Part shown: piece after piece, positions 1 through 10,166 of the stretch
How positions within the stretch are numbered: the first letter of the stretch is position 1
How the letters are laid out: each line of letters starts with the position of its first letter
From: Ottelia alismoides
Lineage: Eukaryota; Streptophyta; Magnoliopsida; Alismatales; Hydrocharitaceae
Direction of reading: 5' to 3'
NCBI GenBank assembly: GCA_037367405.1
Contig: JAZKJV010010532.1
Location: 1-64,000 of the forward strand
DNA: 64,000 nt
Program-made: the position numbers and the translations under genes
The notes under the pieces: model-generated
Databases searched by the model: none
The model's input: only the letters and a program-made list of their open reading frames with translations
Told to the model about the DNA's origin: nothing

Positions 1-140
1 TGTATGTTGTATGTCTTTATCTGTGTATATTATGTATATGTATTTGTGTTTGGACAGATGAAGGCGGTGGGAAAGTTCTTCCAAAGTCTCTTCTCAACCT
101 TTTGGATCTTCTCCCCCGTTCTTTTATATGGTCTCTCACC

Positions 141-151
141 TATATTATAAA
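141..151 (+). promoter_or_regulatory. Candidate TATA box
   Basis: TATATTATAAA sits about 30-40 bases upstream of an A/C-rich stretch (near 170-195) that could be a start site, and upstream of the C-rich region. Judged by sequence only. Confidence 0.35.
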
Positions 152-343
152 GAGAACAGAGCCGACTCTTCCACATAAAACACACACACAACCACCGGAG
201 ATCTAATTCGTTCGTCGCATATGATTGCACCAAGATATCGTAGACCACAAATGACGTGCAATGAACCCCCCAACATGCTCATCTACGACGCAATCACGGC
301 AGCTCAACAGCCACCGCTCCTCGACGATGGTGGCAGCGTCCCC

Positions 344-408
344 CTCCCCCCGTGCCGAGCTCCCCTGCAGCCCGCGCCCAAACCCCTCCCCCCGTGCCGA
401 GCTCCCCT
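344..408. repeat. Two-copy tandem repeat, 42-bp period
   Basis: The block CCCCGTGCCGAGCTCCCCT occurs twice, 42 bases apart. The second copy runs into the C tract at 410-427. Confidence 0.8.
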
Positions 409-409
409 A

Positions 410-427
410 CCCCCCCCCCCCCCCCCC
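410..427. repeat. 18-base C homopolymer
   Basis: An uninterrupted run of 18 C, on the G-rich side a possible quadruplex-forming or slippage-prone tract. Its length may be an assembly or sequencing uncertainty. Confidence 0.85.
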
Positions 428-909
428 AATTTGAGTTTCTCTCCTGCACGAAGCTCGCGAGCCCCTCCCTTCCATTCCCCTGCTGCCGGTGCCCCAGTCA
501 GAACCCCCTCCCCCCGTGACAAACTCCCCTGCTGCCCGTCCTCGAGGCCACCCCCAACTCCTCATCGAGCCCCAACACCGCTCCGAGCCCACCGCTCCGC
601 CCCCAGCTCCTCATCGAGCTTCGTCCAGCGACGAGCTTTGCCTCCCCCACCGGTCCGAGGTTTTTTTCCTTTCTTTTTTTCTCACAACCCGCCTCTTGAT
701 TAATATTTTCTTTGTTTGTTTCTAACCATTGGATTGAGGATGAGTTAGATTAACTCATTTGTATGGTTGAGTTAAGATATTAAATTAACGGAAGGTTATG
801 AATGTAAGACGGAGAGACTATTCAAGGTTTCACATGTAATTCGTGATTATGCAGGGTTATGATTGAGATTGAGGAATTACTCAGGGTTATGGGTGTAATT
901 ATCCCTTTT

Positions 910-2291
910 ATCTTTGATAATCAAATCACATTTAATTATCTAAGATAGTTTCTTTTTATAATATTAATCAAATTCATATTAATCATGATAATTAAATCAC
1001 ATTAAATTATCCATTTTCTCATTGCTCGGATACTTATATCAACAGTGAAATTATCCTGAACTCTTTCAAGGATAATGCGCTTTCTCCGCAAATACTTGGA
1101 GATACGGACAGGGCGATTATATTGTTCCATGTATATTGACTTAGATAGTGGGATCATATCTCAAATCGAGATCGTGGGCCTCCCATAGATGCTTGATTAA
1201 ATCAAGACCGCAAATCTAATATTCTCATTGCATCTTAATCACATTTAGATCAATGTCCAATATTTGGATCAAGATAAGATTGCTTCTCTACTGAGAGGAG
1301 TCAATAAAATCTAGACCCGTTTCATCACTCCCTAGGAATGGAAGCGTCATGGTTATACAATCGTTTATGATCACATCACCCTCTGGTATATCCAATACTT
1401 GTACATCCTACATACTAGAAGACTCCGAATAAACCCGAAGTATTAAATCAACTTTACACTATATACTTTAGGGTTTTATCAGTAAGTTTCTCATTCGATC
1501 ATTGGGAGTTGGTATCGATCATATACTTTCCAAAAGCATATATCATAACTAGGTCTTGGTCATATATATTCCAAAAGTATATATCAAAACTACAAATTCA
1601 GTCAAGCTTCTAAAGAGAGACGTCCGTGCACGGAATTTAATTCTTCCCAATATCTCATGAGTGAGCTCATTCCTTCCGGTTCAATAAATGAACATGTATG
1701 ATCCCTTTGAGAGGTCGTATTACTCATATGCCCTTATATGTACACCAGCGCGTCGGTGTATAGACCTTGGTTAGGTCATCAACCTATTGGTCTGCCAAAT
1801 GTACATACTCAGACATGCAGTAACACATCTGTCGTCGGTCAGAGGATGCGTTCCTGTATCGCTAACGCATACGATATAGGACTTTGGTTATCTCAATCTT
1901 GTTAAGTCAACTCCTTGACCTAACTAATCTGACACCTCCGAATCTCTATTCCTATGCAAAGTTCTTGCATCAAGAGGTCGGTTAGATATCAGCCTAATTG
2001 AGAAAGGATTGCCATATCCTACTCATGCTGGAGATCATCTTTTAACAATCATTTGACGGTGCTTGATGAGTCCTCAATCTAACTCATTAGATATTCATCC
2101 AAGCACCAACCTCTATGATTCAATAATAGAATCAACAACTGTATGATCATTAAGATGGCCATGGTACATCAACCCTAATTGTACTAAGGGACCTATTATG
2201 CAAATTAGTTATTCTTCATTTCAGATCATGGAATGATATTTGCAATAACATTTATTGCATAATAGCTTGTCGTGGGATCGCATGTCCAACA
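910..2291 (-). mobile_element. Truncated copia LTR G, reverse orientation
   Basis: Read on the minus strand this begins at 2291 with TGTTGGACATGCGATCCCAC, the same 5' end as the LTRs of D, and follows them for about 1.4 kb. Homology stops at about 910, so roughly the last 1.2 kb of a 2.6-kb LTR is missing, including the TATA and R/U5 part. Shared landmarks with D's LTRs include the hairpin segments near 905-1010, the stretch at 1260-1420, and the 'ccctttgagagg' block near 1700. Its 5' end abuts B leader sequence. It is either a solo or 5' LTR remnant of a minus-strand element that landed in B's leader, or the product of an inversion. Confidence 0.85.
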
Positions 2292-2948
2292 TTTAAAACA
2301 CCTATAAATGCATGAATATCACTTGCGTTTTGTTTAAATCAAATTAGCAAACTATGTAAACTTTTTTGCTTGATTAATATTTAAATTGTTTAAGATATGC
2401 TAATTTTAGTTAGTAGAGATAACTGCTGGAAATTACATACTTGATCATGAATCTTGTGATTGTCAATCAATTAAATCAATGTAAATTATTGTTAATTTAC
2501 AAAGATAATTATTGATGAATATTGTGAAATATTTAAATATGATGATAATTTCTTTGAATGGCATTGACCATAACCAAAACATGATCAGATATGATCTAGA
2601 TCACAATTAGTTTACATAAACCTTCCAACAAACATTTATGCTTGAATAGGATTGGGGTTTTGTTTAGCAAATCTCCTTATAATGTTAATAAAAATTGTTT
2701 TGATTATTATTATATGGCATAACATCGGTTGAAATACCGATTATCTTATCAATTACAAAGTGATTAATTGGCATTATCTTGACCTGATGTGGATATGGTA
2801 TCTATTAGGGGAGTGTTGGGGTAGCAGGTTGCTCAATGAGCATTTTTTCTCACTCTCGTCAGTATAGACCATGACAACGGGTAAGTAAGGAATAATGTTT
2901 GAAGGGATCATGATGTCTTTTTTTCTAATTATTAAAATTCGAATAACA
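2292..2948 (+). mobile_element. B leader, segment 1 (non-coding)
   Basis: Matches 20780-21415 of element A, with the shared landmarks 'cactgctggaaatta', 'cttgaataggattgggg', 'agcaaatctccttataat' and 'actctcgtc'. No open frame. It ends in the LINE target site. It shows that the family has a long untranslated leader after the 5' LTR. Confidence 0.85.
2930..2948 (+). repeat. LINE target-site duplication, left copy
   Basis: TATTAAAATTCGAATAACA, repeated exactly at 6266-6284. The uninterrupted site is visible in element A near 21400, confirming insertion into B. Confidence 0.97.
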
Positions 2949-3203
2949 ACTCAGCCATGGCCGGTCCCAAGCCCGGGTAAATGAGGGGGGTTGCGTTAGG
3001 TAGATGACAGCTAGCGTAAAACAATAAGAGACAACTTCCTAAATAGTACTTTTTTTCTAAAAAAAAGACTACTTAAGAAGTTGGCTCATGACAGTCGGAT
3101 CTTTTCAACACGGATTTTAAGCAAATATACAGATTTTCTTGTGGCGTTCCCTACTTGCGACGCGTTGCAACGCCTAAATGCAATGAAAAATTGGCAAGGG
3201 CCG

Positions 3204-3365
3204 CTACATCACAGCCTAGATGTAGTTTAAAATTTGCAAGGGTTCTCGCATGAGGAACGCATGCGGGTAATTAAGCTAGTTCTGCTGCATCACTGCCCAG
3301 ATGCAGTCCAAAATTTACAAGGGTTCTCGCATAATGGATGCATGCGAGTAAAGAAATTAGTCCAA
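3204..3365 (+). repeat. Two-copy tandem repeat, 81-bp period, LINE 5' region
   Basis: Two diverged units, each with 'gcatcac..c..agatg', 'caagggttctcgca' and 'gcatgcg.gtaa', lie head to tail just before the endonuclease domain, and the frame open from 3234 runs through them. This may be a duplicated leader or promoter module. Confidence 0.75.
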
Positions 3366-4340
3366 AAGAGATTACAACGGAAGTTGCAGATTGGTAGTTG
3401 GAATATTGGTATTTTAACTGGAAAGTTGATAAAGATAGTGGATACGATGGAAAGAAGGAAGATTCATATACTATGTCTTCAAGAGACTAAATGGGTTGGA
3501 GAGAAAGCAAGGGAGATTGAGTAGACATGCTTTACGTTGGTATTCAGGTAAAGATAAGGGTAGAAATGGTGTTGTAGTGGTTGTTTATAAGGATTTGAAG
3601 GATTGTGTGGTTGAGGTGAAAAGATTCAGGGATTAAATTATTTTGTTAAAACTGGTGCTTGAAGAAGAAATTCTGAATATCATCATAGTTTATGCACGGC
3701 AAATTGGTTTAGATGAGAGGACTAAACAAGTTGTTTGGGAGGATTTGGATAAGAGTCTACAAGGAATACCACAAAGAGAGATGATTTGCATCGGTGGAGA
3801 TCTTAATGGACATGTGGGAAAAGATTCTTCAGGGTATGCTAGTGTTCATGGAGGGCATGGATTTGGGGATAGAAATGAAGAGGGAAAAACCATCCTAGAT
3901 TTTGCAACGGCATATGATCTTTTCATAGCAAACACTCTCTTCAAGAAGAGGGAGGGCCATTTAATTACTTATAAGAGTGTGCCAACTAGAACACAGATAG
4001 ATTACTTTGCGTTGAGGATAAGAGATAGGTTGTGTTGTAAAGACTGCAAAGTAATCCCAGGAGAGAGTTTGACAACCCAACATCGTTTATTAGTCTAGGA
4101 TGTACAAATTAAAGGGTTGGTAAAGAAAAGAAGGGTTTCTAAGATAACTATAAGTAGATGGTAGAATCTTCCACTCAAGTAAGAGAGCTTCAGGGAGAAG
4201 GTTTTAGAAGACTTATCTTGGGAATGTAGAGGTAGTGCAAATGAGATGTGGGAGGCTGTATCATCTTGTATCCGAAAGGTAGCCAAAACGATGTTAGGCG
4301 AGTCAAAGGGAGGAGCTCCATGACAAAAGGAGGCATGGTG
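3234..4340 (+). pseudogene. LINE endonuclease domain, broken
   Basis: Encodes the N-terminal apurinic-like endonuclease that nicks the target DNA for target-primed reverse transcription. Visible motifs in order: SWNIGILTGK (about 3390), the glutamate motif LQETKW (about 3477), GGDLNGHVG (about 3793), TQIDYFAL (about 3993), and TTQHRLLV (about 4071) in place of the usual SDH-type motif, as I recall for plant RTE elements. A stop or frameshift near 3520, a stop near 3635 and a stop at 4096 break the frame. The product continues through a degenerate linker towards the RT. Assignment to the exonuclease-endonuclease-phosphatase fold is confident; activity is excluded by the breaks. Confidence 0.92.
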
Positions 4341-5919
4341 GTGGAGTGAAGGGGTGCAAGAGAAGCTAAAAATAAAAAGAGCTTACTTTAAAGCTATGTC
4401 TAAGGATAGAACAGAGGAAACTATCACAAACTACAAAATAGCAAAGAAGGAAGCAAAGAAGGCCATAAGCGAAGCTAAGTCAAAAGCTTATGAAGTTTTG
4501 TGTAAAAATCTCGACTCTAAGGAGGGACATAAGGATATATTCAGGTTGGCCAAAGCAAGACAAAGAAAACCAAAGACCTTTCTCAAGTGAGATGCATTAA
4601 GGACGAGGGAGGTCATGTGCTTGTTACTCAGAAGGATATAAAGACTTGATGGGAGTAGTACTTCCATAAACTTTTCATTGGGGAAGGAAATAGAGATATC
4701 ACTTTGGGTGATCTAGCTCGTAGTTAAAGTTACTTGAATCGTGCAAGCTATAGACGGATACAAAGAAAGACGTAGAGGAGGCTTTGAAGGTTATGAGACC
4801 TGGAAAAGGTGTAGGACCGGACGACATCCCTGTAGAAGTATGGAGAGTTTTAGGTGAGCACGGTTTGACTTGGCTTACGAATCTATTCAATGTTATTTGG
4901 CAAAGCAAGAAAATGCCTGAAGATTAGAGGAGGAGTATCGTGGTGCGTCTTTATAAGAATAAAGGATATATTCAAAATTTTTCAAATTATAGAGGTATCA
5001 AGCTGATGTGTCACACTATGAAAATTTGGGAACGTGTGACCGAAAGAAGGTTGAGGCTAATTTCCAATGTAAAAGAAAACCAATTCAGATTCATGCCAGG
5101 TCGCTCAACGACTGAAGCCATCCATTTGGTGAGGAGAACAATGGAGATTTATAGAGCTAAAAGGAAGAACCTCCACTTGATCTTTAATGATTTGGAGAAA
5201 GCTTATGATTCTGTCCCACGAGAGATATTGTGGAGAGTGTTTGGGAAGAGACAAATACCTGTCCTATACATTAACCTCATAAAGGACATGTATGTTAGGG
5301 CTTCATTTTGTGTAAGGACCCCGTCTGGGAAGATTGTATATTTTGACATCAAAAATGGTTTACATCAAGGTTCTGCTTTGACTCCATTTCTTTTTACTTT
5401 GATTATGGATGAGTTGACCAGTCACATTCAGGATGAGTTACCTTGGTGTATGTTATTTGTTGATGATATTGTGTTAATTGATGAGACTAGAGAATGAGTA
5501 AATGAGAAGCTTGAGGTTTGGAGAAATGAGTTGGAGACTAAAGGATTTTGTATAAGTAGGGCAATGACGGAATATATGTAGTGCACCTTTGATGGAATCA
5601 ATGGTAAAGGAATCGAGGTGAAGATTGGTGACGATAACATTCAGAAGAGAGATTCCTTTAGATATCTGGGATCTATTCTACAACATGATGGGGAAATTGA
5701 TGGAGATGTTACTAATAGAATAAATGCAGGCTGGCTAAAGTGGAGAGCAGCCTCTGCTGTTCTGTGTGATAAGAAAATTCCTTTAATGATTAAAGGAAAG
5801 TTTTACGAAGCAGCTGTGAGACATGCTATGCTTTATGGATCTGAATATTGGTCTTTGAACCATCGACATGTGCAGAGAATGAATGTAGCAGAAATGAAAA
5901 TGCTAAGGTGCATGCGTGG

Positions 5920-5939
5920 ACACACACACACACACACAC
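5920..5939 (+). repeat. (AC)10 microsatellite inside LINE frame
   Basis: Ten AC units add alternating His-Thr codons between RCMRG and RKYQIRN without shifting the frame. Confidence 0.95.
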
Positions 5940-6253
5940 GTAAATATCAGATACGGAATGATGCAATTAGAATGAAAGTTGACGTAGCTCCGATCGAGGA
6001 TAAGATGCAAGAAAACCGCTTGAGATGGTTTGGACATTTGCAAAGTAGATCACCATATGCACCAGTTAGGAGATGCGAGTGTTGGGATGTTGAGCCGGCT
6101 AAGAGAGGGCGAGGTCAAACCAAGAAGTGTTGGAAAGAGACCATACGAAGGGATCTTAGTTTTGTGGATATAAGCCTGGGATTGGCCCAAGATATATCTA
6201 AATTGAGGCGAAGAATCCATGTAGCTGACCCTACTTTATTGTGGGAAAAGGCA

Positions 6254-6265
6254 TTGTTGTTGTTG
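6254..6265 (+). repeat. (TTG)4 tail of the LINE
   Basis: Four TTG units directly before the right target duplication, the short 3' tandem-repeat tail characteristic of RTE elements. Confidence 0.92.
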
Positions 6266-6284
6266 TATTAAAATTCGAATAACA
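6266..6284 (+). repeat. LINE target-site duplication, right copy
   Basis: Exact copy of 2930-2948. B sequence resumes immediately after it. Confidence 0.97.
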
Positions 6285-7089
6285 CATACTTTTATGATAA
6301 TACTATCCTTCAAGTAACAATAAAGTTTGTTGGTTGATTGACTGGATTGATAATTAATTTAATGTGATTAAACTAATTAAATCCAATTAAAACTAAAACA
6401 CTCTATTATGAATAGAGTTTTTATTTCATTTGGAAGAATTAATTATGTGAATATGATTCATAGTAATTAAGTAAAATTTGAACATGATACGGAGGATCAT
6501 ATATATGACATCCATGGTCTCCAGTCAAGCAAAGGGTTTCATCACCAGGGATTGTATGTAGGAGACTCATACCTCGAAAGAGTAAGGTCGTATGCATAGT
6601 GACCCCAATATCAAGTCCTCATATTATTGGGGCAATATTGGATTACGCATACCGAGTTCTAATCTTGTTGACAGTTGGTTCAATTAACGATGTGTCAACA
6701 TCACCTTAGGGGTGATGAGCCCAAGTGTTAAAGAATGAATTGGGAACGCAAGTTGGACTTGTAAGGTGAAATGTGTTCCCTCTTCTTTTTATTCGAGTTA
6801 CTGTTTATCATATTATTGGGATGCGACAAAGATAAGGAAGGAGATCCCAGATATTGTTTGAGATATAATGGTATGTATATCACTTACATTGAGAGTGATT
6901 AAGGGAATGCACTTTTGGTGTTGACAAGGCAAGACAACTTTGATATAAAAATTCCTAAAAGTAAAACACACACACACACACACATATGCACAATTCTTAT
7001 TTTCGATAATCCTTCAGTAAACCCACTCAATACTATACCCTGTAATAACCAATAAATACCATGGATTGGATCCATGATCAAGATATTGT
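6285..7089 (+). mobile_element. B leader, segment 2 (non-coding)
   Basis: Continues B after the LINE and aligns with 21415-22268 of A. Shared landmarks: 'tgacatccatggtc', 'agagtaagg.cgtat', 'gaccccaatat', 'tattattggg', and 'gatattgt' at the break. No frame is open. It contains an (AC)n run at 6966-6984. It ends exactly at the start of C's first LTR. Confidence 0.85.
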
Positions 7090-7307
7090 TGATGAAACTC
7101 GATTTCATCATCTTTATTTTCTATTATTAACCCCCTTGCTTAAATAGATGTCAATAAAACCCAATTATTGTTTTGTAATTAACAGAGTCCTAAATAAATT
7201 AAAAATCACAAAAAAATGACAAAACTAAAATCCGTGGTATTTTTAGCCTTAAAAATACCCTTAAAAATATTTCGGGTCTTCATTTTATGTCATATCCAGT
7301 TTTGGTC

Positions 7308-7352
7308 AACATGAAACTTGTAGATCTCATCGAGATCTACAATTTTCATGTT
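7308..7352 (+). repeat. 45-base inverted repeat near C LTR 5' end
   Basis: Arms of 21 bases with one mismatch around a 3-base centre (ATC). The inner arm is TTGTAGATCTC and its complement. Repeated without change at 13538-13582 in the second LTR. Confidence 0.93.
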
Positions 7353-7414
7353 TTGAGTTTTCTCAAATTCGGCCATCTAGCCCTTCAAAATCAACTGGAA
7401 AGTCTGAATAATCT

Positions 7415-7436
7415 GATTGGGCCACGTGGCCCAATC
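7415..7436 (+). promoter_or_regulatory. 22-bp perfect palindrome centred on a G-box
   Basis: The two halves are exact complements around GCCACGTGGC, the canonical G-box/ABRE core. An identical copy lies at 13646-13667. It would be a dimeric binding site for bZIP or bHLH factors if used. Confidence 0.8.
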
Positions 7437-7825
7437 TGGGTAAGCCACGTGGCCCGGTCTTCTTTGTCTTTCCCGCCCGCGTTCCTAAGCCGTTGGATCT
7501 CCTACAAATCAAACGGTTCCGCCTTATCCACGTGCGCCTCAAATCCTCCGCCGTTGATCTTTCTCCGCCTCCAATCCGCACCACTCGTTCGCGCCTTAAG
7601 CTTAGCGCGCCACGTGGCACATCATAGACCGCTTGATGGCGCCCCATATCCTCTATCTCGGCCGTTCACATCACCCAAGTTCCCAACCCTTCGATCAAAC
7701 GCCTCTTATGCATCTCGTCCGTCCTCTACCGCCGCTACCTCATCACGACACGTGGAACGCTCCAGACGCTCCGATCCCGCGAGCCGCGATCTAATCTAAG
7801 CCGCTTCTTAGCGCCACGCTCCCGA

Positions 7826-7849
7826 CCGTTGGATCACAAGATCCAACGG
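7826..7849 (+). repeat. CCGTTGGATC inverted repeat in C LTR
   Basis: CCGTTGGATC, ACAA, GATCCAACGG: 10-base perfect arms and a 4-base centre. The same core recurs around 7490 and 8893-8928, and at 14057-14080 in LTR2. Confidence 0.9.
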
Positions 7850-8358
7850 CCAGGGCCTCGTCTTCCTCCTCCCGCAAGCTTCGCCCGAGCGACACGCCTC
7901 GCAGACTACCTCCGCCCTTCTATTTTTAGCCACCTCAACTCACCACCTCTCCTCTCCCTAACCGTCCCACTACGCTCCCCATTCCTCCATGATTCTCGCG
8001 CATATCTCCACTAAACTCGATCCATTTCCAGTCGCCCCATGCGGACCCTTGAAACCCGCGACTCCACTCATCAACTCCGCCATCACCACCTTTAAATACC
8101 ACGCCTCCGCCCCACTTTACCCTCGTCCATCGACCAAAGGGCAGAGGCCTAGCCCTCCGGCGCCTCCTTGTGACAGGGGGAGGAGCTCGGATTGAGCGAC
8201 AATGGCCTTCTTCCCTGATGAGACCCACCGCCGATCACGGCGATGCTGCGGAGGCACCAGCCCCGCTCAAGCTCCGAGGAGTAGCCGACCTCGACGTGCG
8301 ACGACCCGGGCTTCCTCTCCGATGCCCAGCCCAGGCCAATACCTCCATCTCCGGCCAG

Positions 8359-8413
8359 GTAAGCTTTCTGATCTTCTCTGATTTTTTTGTCTTATTTAGC
8401 ATAATTTTCCAGG
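8359..8413 (+). other. Possible splice donor/acceptor pair in C LTR1
   Basis: CCAG/GTAAGC is a strong donor consensus at 8359; TTTTCCAG/GT ends at 8413. The resulting intron (about 55 bases) would be very short for a plant, so a more distant acceptor is likelier. In LTR2 the donor is changed to TT (14589-14590). Confidence 0.25.
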
Positions 8414-10166
8414 TCTCTCCAAATACTCTTGACCTCCATTAATCATTCCATTAGCTCCACCATCAATCCACCTTCCCCACGCAACCTCTGATCATCACCT
8501 TCCTCCGTCATGACCTCCCTCATCCCTGGCATTCTCCTCCGCCGGAGGCGGAGGAGAACACACAAAAGGGCTCCACTTCTCCGCCCCCTTAGTCCCGTCA
8601 CGCACCTCAGCTCGCACGCACACACCGCTAACCACTTCGTGCATGTCTACCAACGTCATTGGCCGGACTTCGGGCGGAGCTGAGTTCTAGAGCTCCGCCT
8701 CCGGCGACCAGGTGTCGATCGAGCATTCAAGGTGCTCCCGCGTCTTCTCGGACCTCAGACCTTCATCGCCTGATCTTTAGAGATCTGCCACGAGCTTCAC
8801 CGAGCACGGCGAGGCGCGGCGGAGCTCCGGGCCTCACGCCGGAGCTCCAATTGCGCCGCCACCCTACGGAGGAGAAGACGAAGCAGCTACTGTTGGATCT
8901 CGCCCCCCACGGCGTGGATCCAACGGCCCTGGAGGGGCCACGTCGACCGTCCCAAAGCGTGGAGGCTCGGTGGGACCGAGCCTCGCCCGAGTCAACTTCG
9001 AGCCACCACATGGCCCGAGCCACCTGCTACGGCCACCCGAAGCCGCGCCGACCCTCGCCCCTGCCCGAGCCTGAGTTCACGTGCCACCCACACGTGGGGT
9101 TTGGGCTTTTTGCATCGGCGCCCTCACACCTTCCACAAATTGTATTCAGGTTCTGATACACGTGGCACACCCATAGCTCACATCGAGCCTCATCGTCACC
9201 AGGCCTGGAGGTTCGTATACCACGAGCCCACCCGAAGCAACGCTGAGCCTCTGCCGAGCCCGAGCCGCCCTCCAAGCCTGGATGGCGCGTGCATACCACG
9301 TGCCATCTAGGTAATTTACGTAGAAGCCTCGCCGACTTCTCCAAATAGCAAATGGGTCCAGATCTCGTGCATCCCAGGCGCCCAGTGGGAATTTTGCACT
9401 TTGACCCTCACGGGTTTTAGTATTTGCAAAAATACCCCTGTGCGTGAGGGTAATTTACAGGAAAGGCCCCTCTCCTTATTTTCATTACATTTTAGTCCCT
9501 TCCAGGGACCAGTTTGCAATTTTATTTCATGTTTTCTTTCAGTTATGCCCCTGTATTCTTTATTGTATATCTTGAGCCTCATATGTCCAACTGAGATGAT
9601 TTCAGTTTCATTTCGAAGCTCTTCTTGTTATCTTTCTAATGGCATGCTTAAATTTGAGATTAGACACTAGGAGCTTTAATGCATTATTCTATTGTCTAGA
9701 TGCCTGGCTTCCCATGTAGCTCAAGCCTAATTGCTATATACAGGAAAAGTGCTTCATTAGTTGATTCTGTTTGACTCATTTTTTTTATGGCTCAAGTAAC
9801 TATCATCTAGGGCATATTTCCATTGCATTTCATGGATTTCTCTGCATGATAAAAATGATAAATATTGCATGTTTATTCTTAATGCACTGTTGTGTCCCCT
9901 TGCCCTTCATGCATAATTTGACTTATATTGTCTCTTATTCAACACTTAGTTAAATAAATAGAAATCCGATTAATACGAGAGAAGCACGTGTCCCTGAGTT
10001 CGACCTTGGTTTCTTGCCAAGTAAAATAAAAATTAATGACCATCGCATTCTTATTTGATATATCAATCAGATGGTCTCTTTGATGAGCCCGAATTGGCCC
10101 GACTGCTATGACATGTTGAAGTGCTAAAAACAAATTATTAAAGGGCCGATTTTGCGTTTCGTCAAA

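Larger units (their letters stand above)
1..909. other. Unassigned promoter-like, C-rich region
   Basis: No protein family is recognisable. The segment has a TATA-like box, a short AC run near 182-194, a C-rich stretch (about 300-660) with a two-copy repeat and a C homopolymer, then an AT-rich tail. A frame at 221-703 stays open for 160 codons, but its product is only Pro/Ser/Ala low-complexity sequence dictated by the C-rich DNA. TATA box followed by a GC-rich transcribed-like stretch, and a tail containing 'agggttatgggtgtaatt', resemble parts of plant LTRs, so this may be a piece of an LTR. A gene 5' region is the alternative. Neither can be settled here. Confidence 0.4.
2949..6265 (+). mobile_element. 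RTE-type LINE, near full length
   Basis: A non-LTR retrotransposon of about 3.3 kb bounded by a perfect 19-bp duplication. The 5' end carries 'catggccggtcccaagcccg', the start typical of plant RTE elements. One long reading frame encoded an AP-like endonuclease followed by reverse transcriptase. The 3' end is a short TTG repeat with no poly(A), as expected of RTE. Several stops and frameshifts make it inactive, but it is much better preserved than the copia hosts, consistent with a later insertion. Confidence 0.95.
4354..6271 (+). pseudogene. LINE linker and reverse transcriptase, broken
   Basis: A Lys-rich linker (4354-4590) leads into RT. From 4940 the frame shows NYRGIKLM, the PGRST-type motif, IFNDLEKAYDSVPRE with the motif A aspartate, GLHQGSALTPFLFTL, and the catalytic FVDD at 5456-5467. 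A stop follows at 5495-5497. The frame resumes at 5618 with the C-terminal region (RYLGSILQHDGEID, MLYGSEYW, RLRWFGHL) and runs through the terminal TTG repeat, taking its stop codon from the target-site duplication at 6269-6271. A (CA)n tract has expanded in frame. The catalytic residues survive, but stops and frame shifts upstream and inside RT prevent a complete protein. Confidence 0.93.
7090..10164 (+). mobile_element. C, first LTR
   Basis: Starts TGATGAAACTCG and ends in CA two bases before the primer site. A 5' AT-rich part with hairpins is followed by an unusually GC-rich centre (about 7400-9350) containing ten CACGTG sites and repeated CCGTTGGATC inverted repeats, then an AT-rich 3' part. 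Long open frames in the GC-rich part (170 codons at 7287-7799, for example) have no recognisable domain and reflect base composition. No strong TATA box is evident; 'tttaaatacc' near 8090 is a weak candidate. Confidence 0.9.

Noticed and set aside
221..703. A 160-codon Pro/Ser/Ala-rich frame as an extensin-like gene
   Set aside because: The product follows from C-rich DNA; no signal peptide or SPPPP-type periodicity, and overlapping frames on both strands are equally open.
7287..9156. Long frames in the GC-rich C LTR as host genes
   Set aside because: Several overlapping frames on both strands are open, none has a known domain, and all are repeated in the second LTR with frame changes.
10080..10100. 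Hammerhead-like 'tgatgag' motif suggesting a retrozyme
   Set aside because: The required CUGAUGA core, GAAA and three stems are not all present.
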